NCBI GenBank assembly: GCA_020852275.1
Contig: JADZBE010000043.1
Span: 1-60,193, forward strand
Length of the DNA stretch: 60,193 nucleotides
From: Phycisphaerales bacterium
GTDB taxonomy: Bacteria; Planctomycetota; Phycisphaerae; UBA1845
Direction of reading: 5' to 3'
Positions 16,674 to 24,522 of the stretch are shown here, one piece after another. The notes under the pieces were generated by a model. The model saw nothing but the letters and a program-made list of their open reading frames with translations. It was not told where the DNA came from and ran no database searches. Within the stretch, counting starts at the first letter, position 1, and every line of letters starts with the position of its first letter. The position numbers and the translations under genes are program-made.

Positions 16674-17513
16674 GTGAACAGCAGCACCCTGTCCAGAATC
16701 GGCCTGTTGATCCTCACGCTGGGCTTGCCCGCGCTATCCGGGTGCGGGGGCGGAGCGGACCTGAAGCGCGAGAAGTTCGGCAAGACGTTCTATCTCGACG
16801 GGGCGGGCAACCTCGGCTTCGGCGCGTCGGATGTGCCCAGCGGCCTGCGCCGCGCGGGCTACAAGGGCGACGTGGAGCTGTATGTCTGGACGACCTCGTT
16901 CAACCCGTTCATCGACCAGCTCAACATCCCCGCCGCGCGGTTCAAAGGCTCGGTCCTGGCGGACAAGATCCTCGCCTACAAGAAGAAGTACCCTGACAAC
17001 GACGTGAACATCATCGCGCTCTCCGCCGGCACGGGTGTGGCCGTGTGGGCGGTCGAGGATCTCAAGGGCCGGGCGCAGATCAACAACCTCGTGCTGCTGG
17101 GCTCGTCGTTGTCGCACGATTACGACGTGGGCACGGCTCTGGCGAACATGCGCGGCGACATCTTTGTCTATCACTCGTCGCAGGACGCGGTGCTGGGGAT
17201 TGCCAAGGTCGTGGGCACGATCGACGGCAAGCGCGGCGTGGACTCGATCGGGCAGGTCGGGCTGACCGCACCGTCGGGCATGGCCAGTCGCGTGCACAAC
17301 TACCGCTGGAGCGAGGAATGGCTGCGCCTCGGCTGGGCTGGCACGCACACGGACTGCACCAGCGGACCCTTCGTGCAGGCGCAGATTTCCAAGCACATCA
17401 TCACCGACCGCACCCGCAGCCAGCGCACGGCGCGCCATGCTTCATTCGAAGCAGAAGACGAGGATGAAGCGGAGGAGAATGAGCATGAGGCGCTGGGCTC
17501 CTCCACGCACTAA
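16674..17513 (+). CDS. Lipoprotein with alpha/beta-hydrolase-like fold
   Basis: A 279-residue lipoprotein; the signal peptide ends in a canonical lipobox (LPALSGC). The mature part reads like an alpha/beta hydrolase: a strand, then VNIIALSAGTGVAVWAVEDL at the nucleophile elbow. The motif there is S-A-G-T-G rather than GxSxG, followed by INNLVLLGSSLSHDYDVGTA and a late DIFVYHSSQDAVLGIAKVVG that could carry the acid. A late His (AGTHTDCTSGPF) could complete a triad. So hydrolase activity is possible but not assured. The C-terminus is acidic (EAEDEDEAEENEHEA). Start GTG 16674 has GGAG 8 nt upstream; an in-frame TTG at 16668 is the alternative. Confidence 0.75.
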   Translation: MNSSTLSRIGLLILTLGLPALSGCGGGADLKREKFGKTFYLDGAGNLGFGASDVPSGLRRAGYKGDVELYVWTTSFNPFIDQLNIPAARFKGSVLADKILAYKKKYPDNDVNIIALSAGTGVAVWAVEDLKGRAQINNLVLLGSSLSHDYDVGTALANMRGDIFVYHSSQDAVLGIAKVVGTIDGKRGVDSIGQVGLTAPSGMASRVHNYRWSEEWLRLGWAGTHTDCTSGPFVQAQISKHIITDRTRSQRTARHASFEAEDEDEAEENEHEALGSSTH

Positions 17514-17584
17514 TCTGACAGCGCTAAGGCATCGAACGAATTCGCGGGGGCTTCACGCTTCCGCCCCGAAGGGGCGCCGGAATG

Positions 17585-17784
17585 TAGCCACGGGTGGAGG
17601 TCGCACGGCGACCGCAACCCGTGGATGAGAACCGCCCTCCCAAATACCCGCCCCATCGGGGCGGAGGAGTCATGCGGTCGGGCGCGTGATCCACGCCGGC
17701 CTCCTTCGCCCCTGGTGGGGCGAGATTCCGTCTGTCTGACCCTTCCACGGGTTTCGGCCGCTGCGCGACCTCCACCCGTGGCTA
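17585..17784. repeat. Inverted repeat cluster, TAGCCACGGGTGGAGGTCGC arms
   Basis: A 20-bp arm at 17585-17604 is repeated as a perfect reverse complement at 17765-17784, with 160 bp between. Smaller palindromes lie inside and beside it (CGCCCCATCGGGGCG, GTTGCCCCGTTGGGGC). It fills the convergent gap between two genes; no coding signal. Confidence 0.75.
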
Positions 17785-17865
17785 CAACCCGTTGCCCCGT
17801 TGGGGCAGGAGGAGGGTCCAGCGTTGTCATGCCTGGATGGCTCGCATGACGAGGCGAAGCGCCCT

Positions 17866-18477
17866 TCATGCTTCGATTCTGAGCGCTGCCTGGCCTCTTG
17901 CGCGCTCCACCGCGAGCGCCAGCTCCACTTCACCCACCGATCTGGACAACTCTCTGGCGATCTGCCTCGGCGACTTGCCGCGGGCCGCGAGGCGCGCCAC
18001 CGACTGCGCTAAGGATTCGCGGCGCTCGACTTTCGCGGGTGTGCCGGGTCCGGCGGCTGCTGGCGTTGCGACGGCGTCGTCCACGGTGAAGTCGATGGAC
18101 GGCGACGGGCTTGTTCTCGATCGCGCGGGTGGGACTGATTCGTGCAATGCTCGTATCCGCTCGTCCGCCGCATGCGTGGCCGACTCCAGACGCGCAAGCT
18201 GCTCGTTGACCTGCGCCTCGACTTTCCGGGCAAGCTGCTCGAGCCGGATCATCACGGCCTCGACGTCCTCCGCGACGCGGCGCTCCTCCTCCTCGATGCG
18301 CCGTGTGCGCTCGCGGACGCATGCCTGCGGAGAGTTCTGACGATCCTTCGCGCGGCGGCGGCTGGAGATCACGACCGCCCCGGCGACGAAAAGGCCCAGC
18401 GTGAGGATGGCCGTCTGCGCAGTCGAGAGCCATGAAGCGGAAGCCCCCCCCAAGAGCCACTCATGCAAGCTCATCAT
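17866..18477 (-). CDS. Membrane-anchored coiled-coil protein with C-terminal HTH-like domain
   Basis: A 203-residue protein with one N-terminal membrane helix (STAQTAILTLGLFVAGAVVI), a long charged coiled coil (about 45-125; RTRRIEEEERRVAEDVEAVM), a Ser/Pro/Ala linker and a C-terminal domain SVARLAARGKSPRQIARELS with RSVGEVELALAVER. The last part resembles the short helix-turn-helix seen in DUF2802/DUF6115-type proteins, whose function is not established. The start is ATG 18477 or the adjacent ATG 18474. It stands alone between repeat DNA and larC. Confidence 0.65.
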   Translation of the reverse strand: MMSLHEWLLGGASASWLSTAQTAILTLGLFVAGAVVISSRRRAKDRQNSPQACVRERTRRIEEEERRVAEDVEAVMIRLEQLARKVEAQVNEQLARLESATHAADERIRALHESVPPARSRTSPSPSIDFTVDDAVATPAAAGPGTPAKVERRESLAQSVARLAARGKSPRQIARELSRSVGEVELALAVERARGQAALRIEA

Positions 18478-18707
18478 CGGCGGCACTCCGCTCGGGGCAG
18501 GCCTAGACTCTGTTGCACAACTGAGCCGCGACCGTGAGGGAGCGAGGGTTTCCCACCGAACCCGCGGGCTCTGAAACAGTGTGCCAGCGAGCAAGTGGCA
18601 CGGTCCGGCGTAGCGAGGTCGTGTTTGCCGGCCCGTTCACGGCTTGGCGAGTACGCAGGACCGAGCCGCCCAGGTTCCCTTCTACGAGCCATCAACCGGC
18701 GCCCTCG

Positions 18708-19886
18708 TTACCGGCGACTTCGCAACTCCCACGCGCGTCGCGCCGCATCCATCACGGTCTGCACCGGCGCGTTGGAGCGAATCGCCGCCTCGCGGCAATC
18801 CTCATACTCCGGCGCGGCGGTCTGCACGTCGCCTCGTTGACCCACCTTGACTCGAATCGGACCGAACTCGGTCGCAACCGTTTCATGGCGGCGCGTCAGC
18901 GTGCTGCGCTGCGCGGTCGTGCGCCGGACCCCAAAGGTCGGGGTCTGGCTGAAGATCACCCGCTCCGCCTCCGTCGCGCGATGCGGCTCGCACAGCACGC
19001 ACAGCAGCACGCCCGTCCGACCCTTCTTCATCTGTATCGGCAGCGTGTAAACGTCGAGTACACCGGTTTCCCACAACCGCTCGACGGCAAAGGCCACAAC
19101 CTGCGGCGAGGCGTCGTCGAGGTTCGTCTCCAGCACTACGATTTTGTCATCGCCCGTCGGCTCGGCGGACTCGCCGATCAGCACGCGCAGAACGTTGGCG
19201 CGTTCCTTGAAGTCCTTCGTGCCCGCGCCGCACCCGATCGCCGAGAGCGTCATCGCCGGCAACGGTCCGAAACTCGAAGCCAGCGTCGTCAGCAGCGCCG
19301 CTCCCGTCGGCGTCGTCAGTTCGCCCGCGACGTCCGCAGTCGCCAGCGGAACGCCGCGCAGCAGCTCGGCCGTGGCGGGCGCGGGCACGGGCATGTCGCC
19401 GTGAGCACAACGGACGGTTCCCAAGCCCGTGGGAATCGGCGAGCAGGTCACGCGCTCCACGCCGAGCTGATGCAGCGCGAAGCACGCGCCGACCACGTCC
19501 ACGATCGCGTCCACCGCGCCGACCTCGTGGAAGTGCACCTTCTCCACCGTCGTGGCATGCACCTTCGCCTCCGCCTCCGCGAGCCGCTGGAACACGCGAA
19601 CCGCGTTTGCCCGCACCGGTTCCGGCAGGGGCGCGGTTTCGAGGATCTTCACGACGTGGTGCAGATGCCGGTGCGGCTGGGGCTGCGACGCGTCCAGCGT
19701 GACGACGAACCGCCTAGCGGCCAGCCCGTGCCGCTTCACGCGCTCAAACTCGACGGAGTATCCCGCAAGCCCCAGCTCCTTGAGGAAGTGCGCGAGCGAC
19801 TCCTCCGGCAGACCCACGTCCACCAGCGCGGCGACGATCATGTCCCCGGCCGCACCACAGAAGCAGTCGAAATACGCGGTTCTCAT
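18708..19886 (-). CDS. larC: Nickel-pincer cofactor biosynthesis protein LarC
   Basis: A 392-residue LarC-family protein. In lactate racemase maturation LarC inserts nickel into the pincer cofactor made by LarB and LarE. Diagnostic segments are the N-terminal YFDCFCGAAGDMIVAALVDV, HHVVKILETAPLPEPVRANA, VEKVHFHEVGAVDAIVDVVG (metal-binding His/Glu), CAHGDMPVPAPATAELLRGV, GELTTPTGAALLTTLA, then a C-terminal VVLETNLDDASPQVVAFAVE and DVYTLPIQMKKGRTGVLLCV. It is full length in one frame; some bacteria need a frameshift in larC. Start ATG 19886; the 87 extra upstream codons in frame cross an inverted repeat and look non-coding. larB, larE and larA are not in the window. Confidence 0.92.
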   Translation of the reverse strand: MRTAYFDCFCGAAGDMIVAALVDVGLPEESLAHFLKELGLAGYSVEFERVKRHGLAARRFVVTLDASQPQPHRHLHHVVKILETAPLPEPVRANAVRVFQRLAEAEAKVHATTVEKVHFHEVGAVDAIVDVVGACFALHQLGVERVTCSPIPTGLGTVRCAHGDMPVPAPATAELLRGVPLATADVAGELTTPTGAALLTTLASSFGPLPAMTLSAIGCGAGTKDFKERANVLRVLIGESAEPTGDDKIVVLETNLDDASPQVVAFAVERLWETGVLDVYTLPIQMKKGRTGVLLCVLCEPHRATEAERVIFSQTPTFGVRRTTAQRSTLTRRHETVATEFGPIRVKVGQRGDVQTAAPEYEDCREAAIRSNAPVQTVMDAARRAWELRSRR

Positions 19887-19972
19887 GGCAATCCCCGGCC
19901 CGCGTGGCGCGCGAGCGGAGGCGAGTGTAACGCCGCGATACTCGGACGGAAGCGGCGCAGGATCTGCGTCAA

Positions 19973-20077
19973 CATGTGGATCGGCGTCATCATCGGCAGG
20001 CAACATCGTGCGCCTCAAGGGCTTGCGCGTGGCTTCAAGGCCGAATCCGCATCGAAATGTTGACGCCGATCCACATG
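19973..20077. repeat. Perfect 17-bp inverted repeat upstream of larC
   Basis: CATGTGGATCGGCGTCA (19973-19989) and its exact reverse complement TGACGCCGATCCACATG (20061-20077), separated by 71 nt. After one mismatch three more base pairs extend inward. It lies about 90 bp upstream of the larC start, so a folded leader or operator function is possible, as is a simple repeat remnant. Confidence 0.7.
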
Positions 20078-20287
20078 CGCGGCGTCCGAAAGTTCGGTTT
20101 CGGCGCGCCGCGGCCGCCATCGACTTGAATGTAATCCGCACGCACACCTACACTTACACAACAAAGGGTGGCGCCGCGGCGCGCCGTGGCACGGCGGGTG
20201 TCTTAGGGTGAGGGGCAAGCCCGCACATGCCGATCGGCGGCGTGCCTCGCGGCGACCGGATGGGGAACTCAAGGGAAGCACACCATC

Positions 20288-20557
20288 ATGAAAGAGGAAA
20301 CGTTCCAGCGGAAACTGGCGGAACTGGTTCGGGAGATCGGGACCCTTCCGGAGGGGGAACGGGAAAAACTGCAGCTCCTCGCCGATCAGACGCGCGAGCG
20401 CCACCGCCAGCTCAAGGAAACCGTCAGCAGCCTGCAGGAGAGCATCGACTTCCTGCGGCTGAGCATCAAGTATCTGATTTTCGATCTCGAAGCCACCCGG
20501 CGCGAGAACGCCCAGCTTCGTCGCATGTTGGATGAAAGAAACGGGGGAGAGGCCTGA
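20288..20557 (+). CDS. Small coiled-coil protein of unknown function
   Basis: An 89-residue, highly charged, almost entirely helical protein: ETFQRKLAELVREIGTLPEG, then RHRQLKETVSSLQESIDFLR, then IKYLIFDLEATRRENAQLRR. Heptad spacing of Leu/Ile suggests a parallel coiled coil. There is no signal peptide. I do not recognise a named family; the even composition and clean start ATG 20288 argue that it is real. A GGGAAC sequence and AAGGGAAG precede the start. Nothing downstream for 400 bp on this strand. Confidence 0.65.
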   Translation: MKEETFQRKLAELVREIGTLPEGEREKLQLLADQTRERHRQLKETVSSLQESIDFLRLSIKYLIFDLEATRRENAQLRRMLDERNGGEA

Positions 20558-20975
20558 TGCGCGAGGTCCGGCGCACGGCGCCGCATGGAGTTCCGTGATC
20601 GTCCGGCAACGGACCGAGGGGACTTATCGGCGACATGCCGCTTGACGAGCGGAGGAGGGGGAAGCCCGCTCGGGCGTAATGGGCGATCCGCACGGACATC
20701 GCACCATAGACTTTGACGCACCCTTGCCGTTCGATGCAACCGGGATAGCCCGACGCAAGACCACTCAACCACAGGCCGCGGGCGATGCACCACGCATCGC
20801 CCGTTTTCATGCGCAGGGTCGGGCGGGAGTCGCTCACCGGCTCGGAGAGCCGGTGGACCGGTGGCCGCTCGGAGAGCGGCCTCACCTTGCAGCGGCCGTA
20901 CCTTGCAGCCCCACCTTGCAGCCCCGCTTTGGTGCGCCACCTTGCGGCGGGAAGACTGCTTGCATTCGTGCTGCA
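20558..20975. other. Intergenic region with short palindromes
   Basis: No gene is supported. At 20835-20940 there are GGCTCGGAGAGCC- and CCGCTCGGAGAGCGG-type hairpins followed by repeated CACCTTGCAGCCC segments. The sdhA and sdhB genes that normally follow sdhC are not here. Confidence 0.5.
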
Positions 20976-21719
20976 TCAGGGTTGCGAGGCGGCCATGTGC
21001 GGGCTTGTGGAGTCGCCGGGCTTCACGTCAAGGGCCTTGAAGCCGCGAAGCGCGCCCAGACCCGCCAGCGCGAGCAGGATGCCGAACGCCGTGCAGAATG
21101 CGCCCGATACGCGCTGCGTCCGCGGCTTGATCGTGATGCCCCACGTGATCAGCGCCGTCCACAAGCCGTTGGCCAGGTGGAACACGCTCGCAAGGATTCC
21201 CAACGCATATGCCGGGGCGATCCACCACGACTGCTGAATGGCCTCGGCGGTCGTCACGGCCGAGCGGATGTTGTCGCCGTGCTCGTACTCGAACGCGCCG
21301 CCGCCGAAAGGTCTGCCCAGCCAGTGGACCTGCCACAGGTGGTACATGATAAAGATAAACGCGATGATCCCCGTCGCCCGTTGCAGCGTGTAGCGGACGT
21401 TCCCCCGATCACGATATTCCATCACGTTCGGACGGCTGCCGCGCCAGATCACCAGCCCATAGCCGCCGTGGAAGAGCAGCGGAATGAAGATGCCGACGAC
21501 CTCGACGATCGTCAGTGCAGGGATACCGTGAATGCGCCCGACCTGCGCCTGGAACGCCTGAGGTCCACCGAGAATCGCGGCGTTGGAGAGCAAGTGGACG
21601 ACGAGAAACACGCCCACGGGAACGACGCCCGCCAGTGAGTGCAGCCTGCGAATGAGGAAGTAGTTGCGGTCGGCAAGGCTGAACTGGGCCGACTGGTTTT
21701 CCGATCCGTGACCTGCCAA
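20976..21719 (-). CDS. sdhC: Succinate dehydrogenase cytochrome b558 subunit
   Basis: A 247-residue SdhC of the Bacillus-type cytochrome b558 family, the five-helix di-heme membrane anchor of succinate:menaquinone oxidoreductase. Characteristic features are RNYFLIRRLHSLAGVVPVGV (first heme-region helix with His), FLVVHLLSNAAILGG, IPLLFHGGYGLVIWRGSRPN (second His) and FIFIMYHLWQVHWLG (His). The start is decided by a strong GGGAGGAA site 8 nt before TTG 21719; the 26 codons above it in frame are Arg-rich and unlikely. The catalytic subunits are not adjacent. Downstream lies non-coding DNA, so this gene is separated from its partners, unusual for this family. Confidence 0.9.
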   Translation of the reverse strand: MAGHGSENQSAQFSLADRNYFLIRRLHSLAGVVPVGVFLVVHLLSNAAILGGPQAFQAQVGRIHGIPALTIVEVVGIFIPLLFHGGYGLVIWRGSRPNVMEYRDRGNVRYTLQRATGIIAFIFIMYHLWQVHWLGRPFGGGAFEYEHGDNIRSAVTTAEAIQQSWWIAPAYALGILASVFHLANGLWTALITWGITIKPRTQRVSGAFCTAFGILLALAGLGALRGFKALDVKPGDSTSPHMAASQP

Positions 21720-21947
21720 GGCTGATTCCTCCCGCGCCGCTGCTGCGGACAAACGCGTCCATGGGCGGTTGCCGAAACACAAGGTTCGGCGGCGCATGCG
21801 CCCCGAAGTATAGTGACGGCTCCGAGGCGGTCAAAAACCCGCCGTCACCCGATGAGGGTGGCATCCAGACAACGGCGCGCTGCGAGCTTGCAGTGCGGTC
21901 GAAATGCGTTATGCTGCCATTCCCGTGCTTCGCGAGGGAACCCCGCC

Positions 21948-22850
21948 ATGAGCAGACGTACCGGCGAATTGCTGTTCGACAAAATCCGCACCGCTGCGCC
22001 GCCGAGCGGCGCCCCATCAGCGGAATCTCCCTCGTCGCCCGGCTGGCAGAGCGGGACCGGTCCGGAAAGCGTGCGGGAACCTGCTCCGTCGCGCCTCACC
22101 GTGCCTTTGACGACTGCGACGCGCACGCTCGCACCCGTTGCCGCGCGGACCTCGTCCGGCGTCGCTTCACATCCGCCGCTCGAAGGCGATCCGGTGGTCA
22201 GCTTCGACGCAGGCCGCATGAATCTCTCGCTGACCAGCACCGCATCCGGCATTGCGGCTTTTATCCTCGTCCTTCTGCTCGGCGGTGCGTTCATGGTGGG
22301 CCGCACCGTCGGCGTGAAGTCCGGGCGTGAGATTGGATTCAAGCAAGGGAGAGATTCGTTCAGCTCAGACGCAATGGATGAGATTGAGCAGGCCCGTACT
22401 AAGCCTCCGAAGCAGGATATCGTCTCCAATCTGCTCACGGGCAAGCCTGTGGAGGAGAACCCGATCGGCGAAACAACGGAGGCGAAACAGGCGCTCCCAA
22501 GCGCCGCGGAGGCGAACGCCGCGAAACTTCCCGGCTCCAGCGACGTTGCATGGATCGAGGGGCACAACTATATTGTCGTGCAGGAGTTCGAGCCGAACGC
22601 TCTGGCGGATGCCCAGGCCGCGCGGGATTTCCTCTTGGAAAGCAAGATCCCAACGGTGGTGGTTTCGGTCAAAGGGGGACGGTATCGCCTGCTGACGGTC
22701 GAGGGGTTCAATTTCAAGGAGCCTGCGCAGCGGCAGCGGGCGGATCTGCTCAAGAAGCGGATCGGCGAGGTCGGGGCGAAGTTCTTCGCCGCCGGGGGTC
22801 GGTACAGGCTGGAAGGGTACTACGCCGCCTACAAGTCCGGCGGGTGGTGA
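21948..22850 (+). CDS. Membrane protein with SPOR-like C-terminal domain
   Basis: A 300-residue single-pass protein. A Ser/Pro/Ala-rich N-terminus is followed by one membrane helix near residues 98-120 (TASGIAAFILVLLLGGAFMV), a charged linker, and a C-terminal domain of about 80 residues with the pattern of SPOR domains: YIVVQEFEPNALADAQAARD, then FLLESKIPTVVVSVKGGRYR, then FFAAGGRYRLEGYYAAYKSG. SPOR domains bind denuded peptidoglycan, so a cell-envelope role is plausible, although planctomycete versions are divergent. Start ATG 21948 has GAGGGA upstream; the open frame above it (from 21813) is unlikely. It is followed after 15 bp by the small basic protein gene, probably one operon. Confidence 0.75.
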   Translation: MSRRTGELLFDKIRTAAPPSGAPSAESPSSPGWQSGTGPESVREPAPSRLTVPLTTATRTLAPVAARTSSGVASHPPLEGDPVVSFDAGRMNLSLTSTASGIAAFILVLLLGGAFMVGRTVGVKSGREIGFKQGRDSFSSDAMDEIEQARTKPPKQDIVSNLLTGKPVEENPIGETTEAKQALPSAAEANAAKLPGSSDVAWIEGHNYIVVQEFEPNALADAQAARDFLLESKIPTVVVSVKGGRYRLLTVEGFNFKEPAQRQRADLLKKRIGEVGAKFFAAGGRYRLEGYYAAYKSGGW

Positions 22851-22865
22851 GAAAGGGTTCGTTTC

Positions 22866-23114
22866 ATGTCGCGCGATAAGTCGTTGAAATCACGCAGCAC
22901 GCTGGCTCGGCATCGCAACGTTCTGTCGCGGGCGGAGCGGATCGAGAAGATGCAGGAGTTCGGACAGTGGGATGACGGGCGCTCGCCGCTCGGGCTTCCC
23001 AAGATCGCTCATCGCAAGGTCGCCGTCGGCGGCAAGACCAAAAAGGCCGGCAAGCCTGAAGAGGAAGCCGGCAAGGAAGGCGCCGCCGCCCCGGCCGCGG
23101 AAGCGAAGAAGTAG
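22866..23114 (+). CDS. PVC-type small basic protein
   Basis: An 82-residue basic protein beginning MSRDKSLKSRSTLARHRNVL, then SRAERIEKMQEFGQWDDGRS and LGLPKIAHRKVAVGGKTKK. This is the signature of the small basic protein family shared by Planctomycetes, Verrucomicrobia and Chlamydiae (TIGR04137-like). Its function is not firmly known; the charge suggests a nucleic-acid or ribosome association. The Lys/Ala/Glu-rich tail is variable. It is the best phylogenetic marker in the window. It lies 15 bp behind the SPOR-like gene on the same strand, without a Shine-Dalgarno site. Confidence 0.88.
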   Translation: MSRDKSLKSRSTLARHRNVLSRAERIEKMQEFGQWDDGRSPLGLPKIAHRKVAVGGKTKKAGKPEEEAGKEGAAAPAAEAKK

Positions 23115-23338
23115 TCCACACTCACGGTCATCCGAGCCGTGTCGGCGCGCGCCCGGAATACCCGCGCGCGGGCACGCCGTTGCCATACCCTGCTGCCACA
23201 CGGGCCGACGGCAGGCGTTCGTAAAGCAGTTCTTCGTAACCGCGGCGTCGCGATTCTCGCGGCTGCCGGTGCGCGCCGCCGTGAGGCCGTCGGCGCCGCG
23301 ATGATGGCGGACGGCGCGATGCGCCGTGGAGTTTCGAC

Positions 23339-24463
23339 GTGGGACATGCGACGCAACCGGATTCCGCGCCGTCGCCGATCACGACGAACCGCGTGACGGC
23401 AGGCGCTCATGTCGCGCCTGCATCAACGCACGCTTCGCCGGCATCGACCCACGCGGCTCCTGCATCGACCCACACCCCGCCTGCGACGACCGGCGGGTCC
23501 CACGGAGCGCCATCGCCGCTTCATCTCGCTCTCGCCTTCGCCGCGCTCTACCTCATCTGGGGATCGACCTACCTCGCCATCCGCTACGCCGTTGCGACGC
23601 TGCCGCCGTTCCTGATGGCCGGGGCGCGGTTCATCCTGTCCGGCGTTGTTCTGTTCTCCATCTACGCCCCGCGATCGACGGAGAAACTGACCGGCCGGCA
23701 CTGGGCTACGACAGCCATCGTAGGGACGCTGCTGCTGCTTGGAGGCAACGGGCTGGTCTGCTGGGCGGAGCTGACGGTTCCTTCCGGTCTGGCGTCGCTG
23801 CTCGTGGCGACGATGCCGCTGTGGATGGTGCTGCTCGACTGGCTCGTGTTTCGTGGTCCCCGACCCACGGGGCGCATCGTCGCGGGTCTGACCATCGGGC
23901 TGATCGGGGTGTACCTGCTGATCGGCGAATCCTCGAAGCTCGGCGCCGGCGCGAATGTCAAGGGCGCGGTCGCGCTGCTGTGCGCGTGCCTCTTCTGGGC
24001 GACCGGGTCGCTGATCGCGCGGCGCGGCGGGCTGCCGAGTTCGTCGTTCGTGGCGACGGGCATGGAAATGCTGGCGGGCGGGGCGGCGCTGCTGATCGTG
24101 GGGTTGATTCGTGGCGAGGCGGCGGGGTTTGAGGTGCGCGCGGTGACGTGGTCCTCATGGCTGGGTTGGGCGTACCTCGTCGTCTTCGGCTCGCTGCTGG
24201 GATTCACGGCCTATGTCTGGCTGCTGAAGGTCAGCACGCCGGCGCGTGTTTCCACCTACGCCTACGTGAACCCGGCCATCGCGGTGATGCTCGGGGCGCT
24301 GTTCGGCGACGGGGAGTTAAATGCCCGCGTCCTGCTGGCGTCGGGCGTGATTCTCAGCGCGGTCGTGTTGATCGTTCGCGGCTCGCAGAAGAAGACTGAA
24401 AAAAACGTCGCGCCGCAGATTCGCCCGGCGGCCAAACTCGCGGTCTGCGAGCGGCAGGGGTAA
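23339..24463 (+). CDS. EamA family (DMT superfamily) exporter, YedA-like
   Basis: A 374-residue ten-helix drug/metabolite transporter made of two EamA repeats. The first repeat begins ALAFAALYLIWGSTYLAIRY, the second after GAVALLCACLFWATGSLIAR, with the typical ending VSTYAYVNPAIAVMLGALFG. It most resembles YedA/RhaT-side exporters of amino acids or small metabolites; substrate unknown. The N-terminal 55 residues are a low-complexity tail with an eight-residue repeat (ASTHASPASTHAAPASTH). The true start could therefore be later than GTG 23339. The degenerate GH13 gene follows 59 bp downstream and could be co-transcribed. Confidence 0.85.
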   Translation: MGHATQPDSAPSPITTNRVTAGAHVAPASTHASPASTHAAPASTHTPPATTGGSHGAPSPLHLALAFAALYLIWGSTYLAIRYAVATLPPFLMAGARFILSGVVLFSIYAPRSTEKLTGRHWATTAIVGTLLLLGGNGLVCWAELTVPSGLASLLVATMPLWMVLLDWLVFRGPRPTGRIVAGLTIGLIGVYLLIGESSKLGAGANVKGAVALLCACLFWATGSLIARRGGLPSSSFVATGMEMLAGGAALLIVGLIRGEAAGFEVRAVTWSSWLGWAYLVVFGSLLGFTAYVWLLKVSTPARVSTYAYVNPAIAVMLGALFGDGELNARVLLASGVILSAVVLIVRGSQKKTEKNVAPQIRPAAKLAVCERQG

Positions 24464-24522
24464 GCTCACAGGGAGGCGGCGGCGGATGATCGCCGATCGC
24501 CGGGCCTTGCACGGAGCCACGC

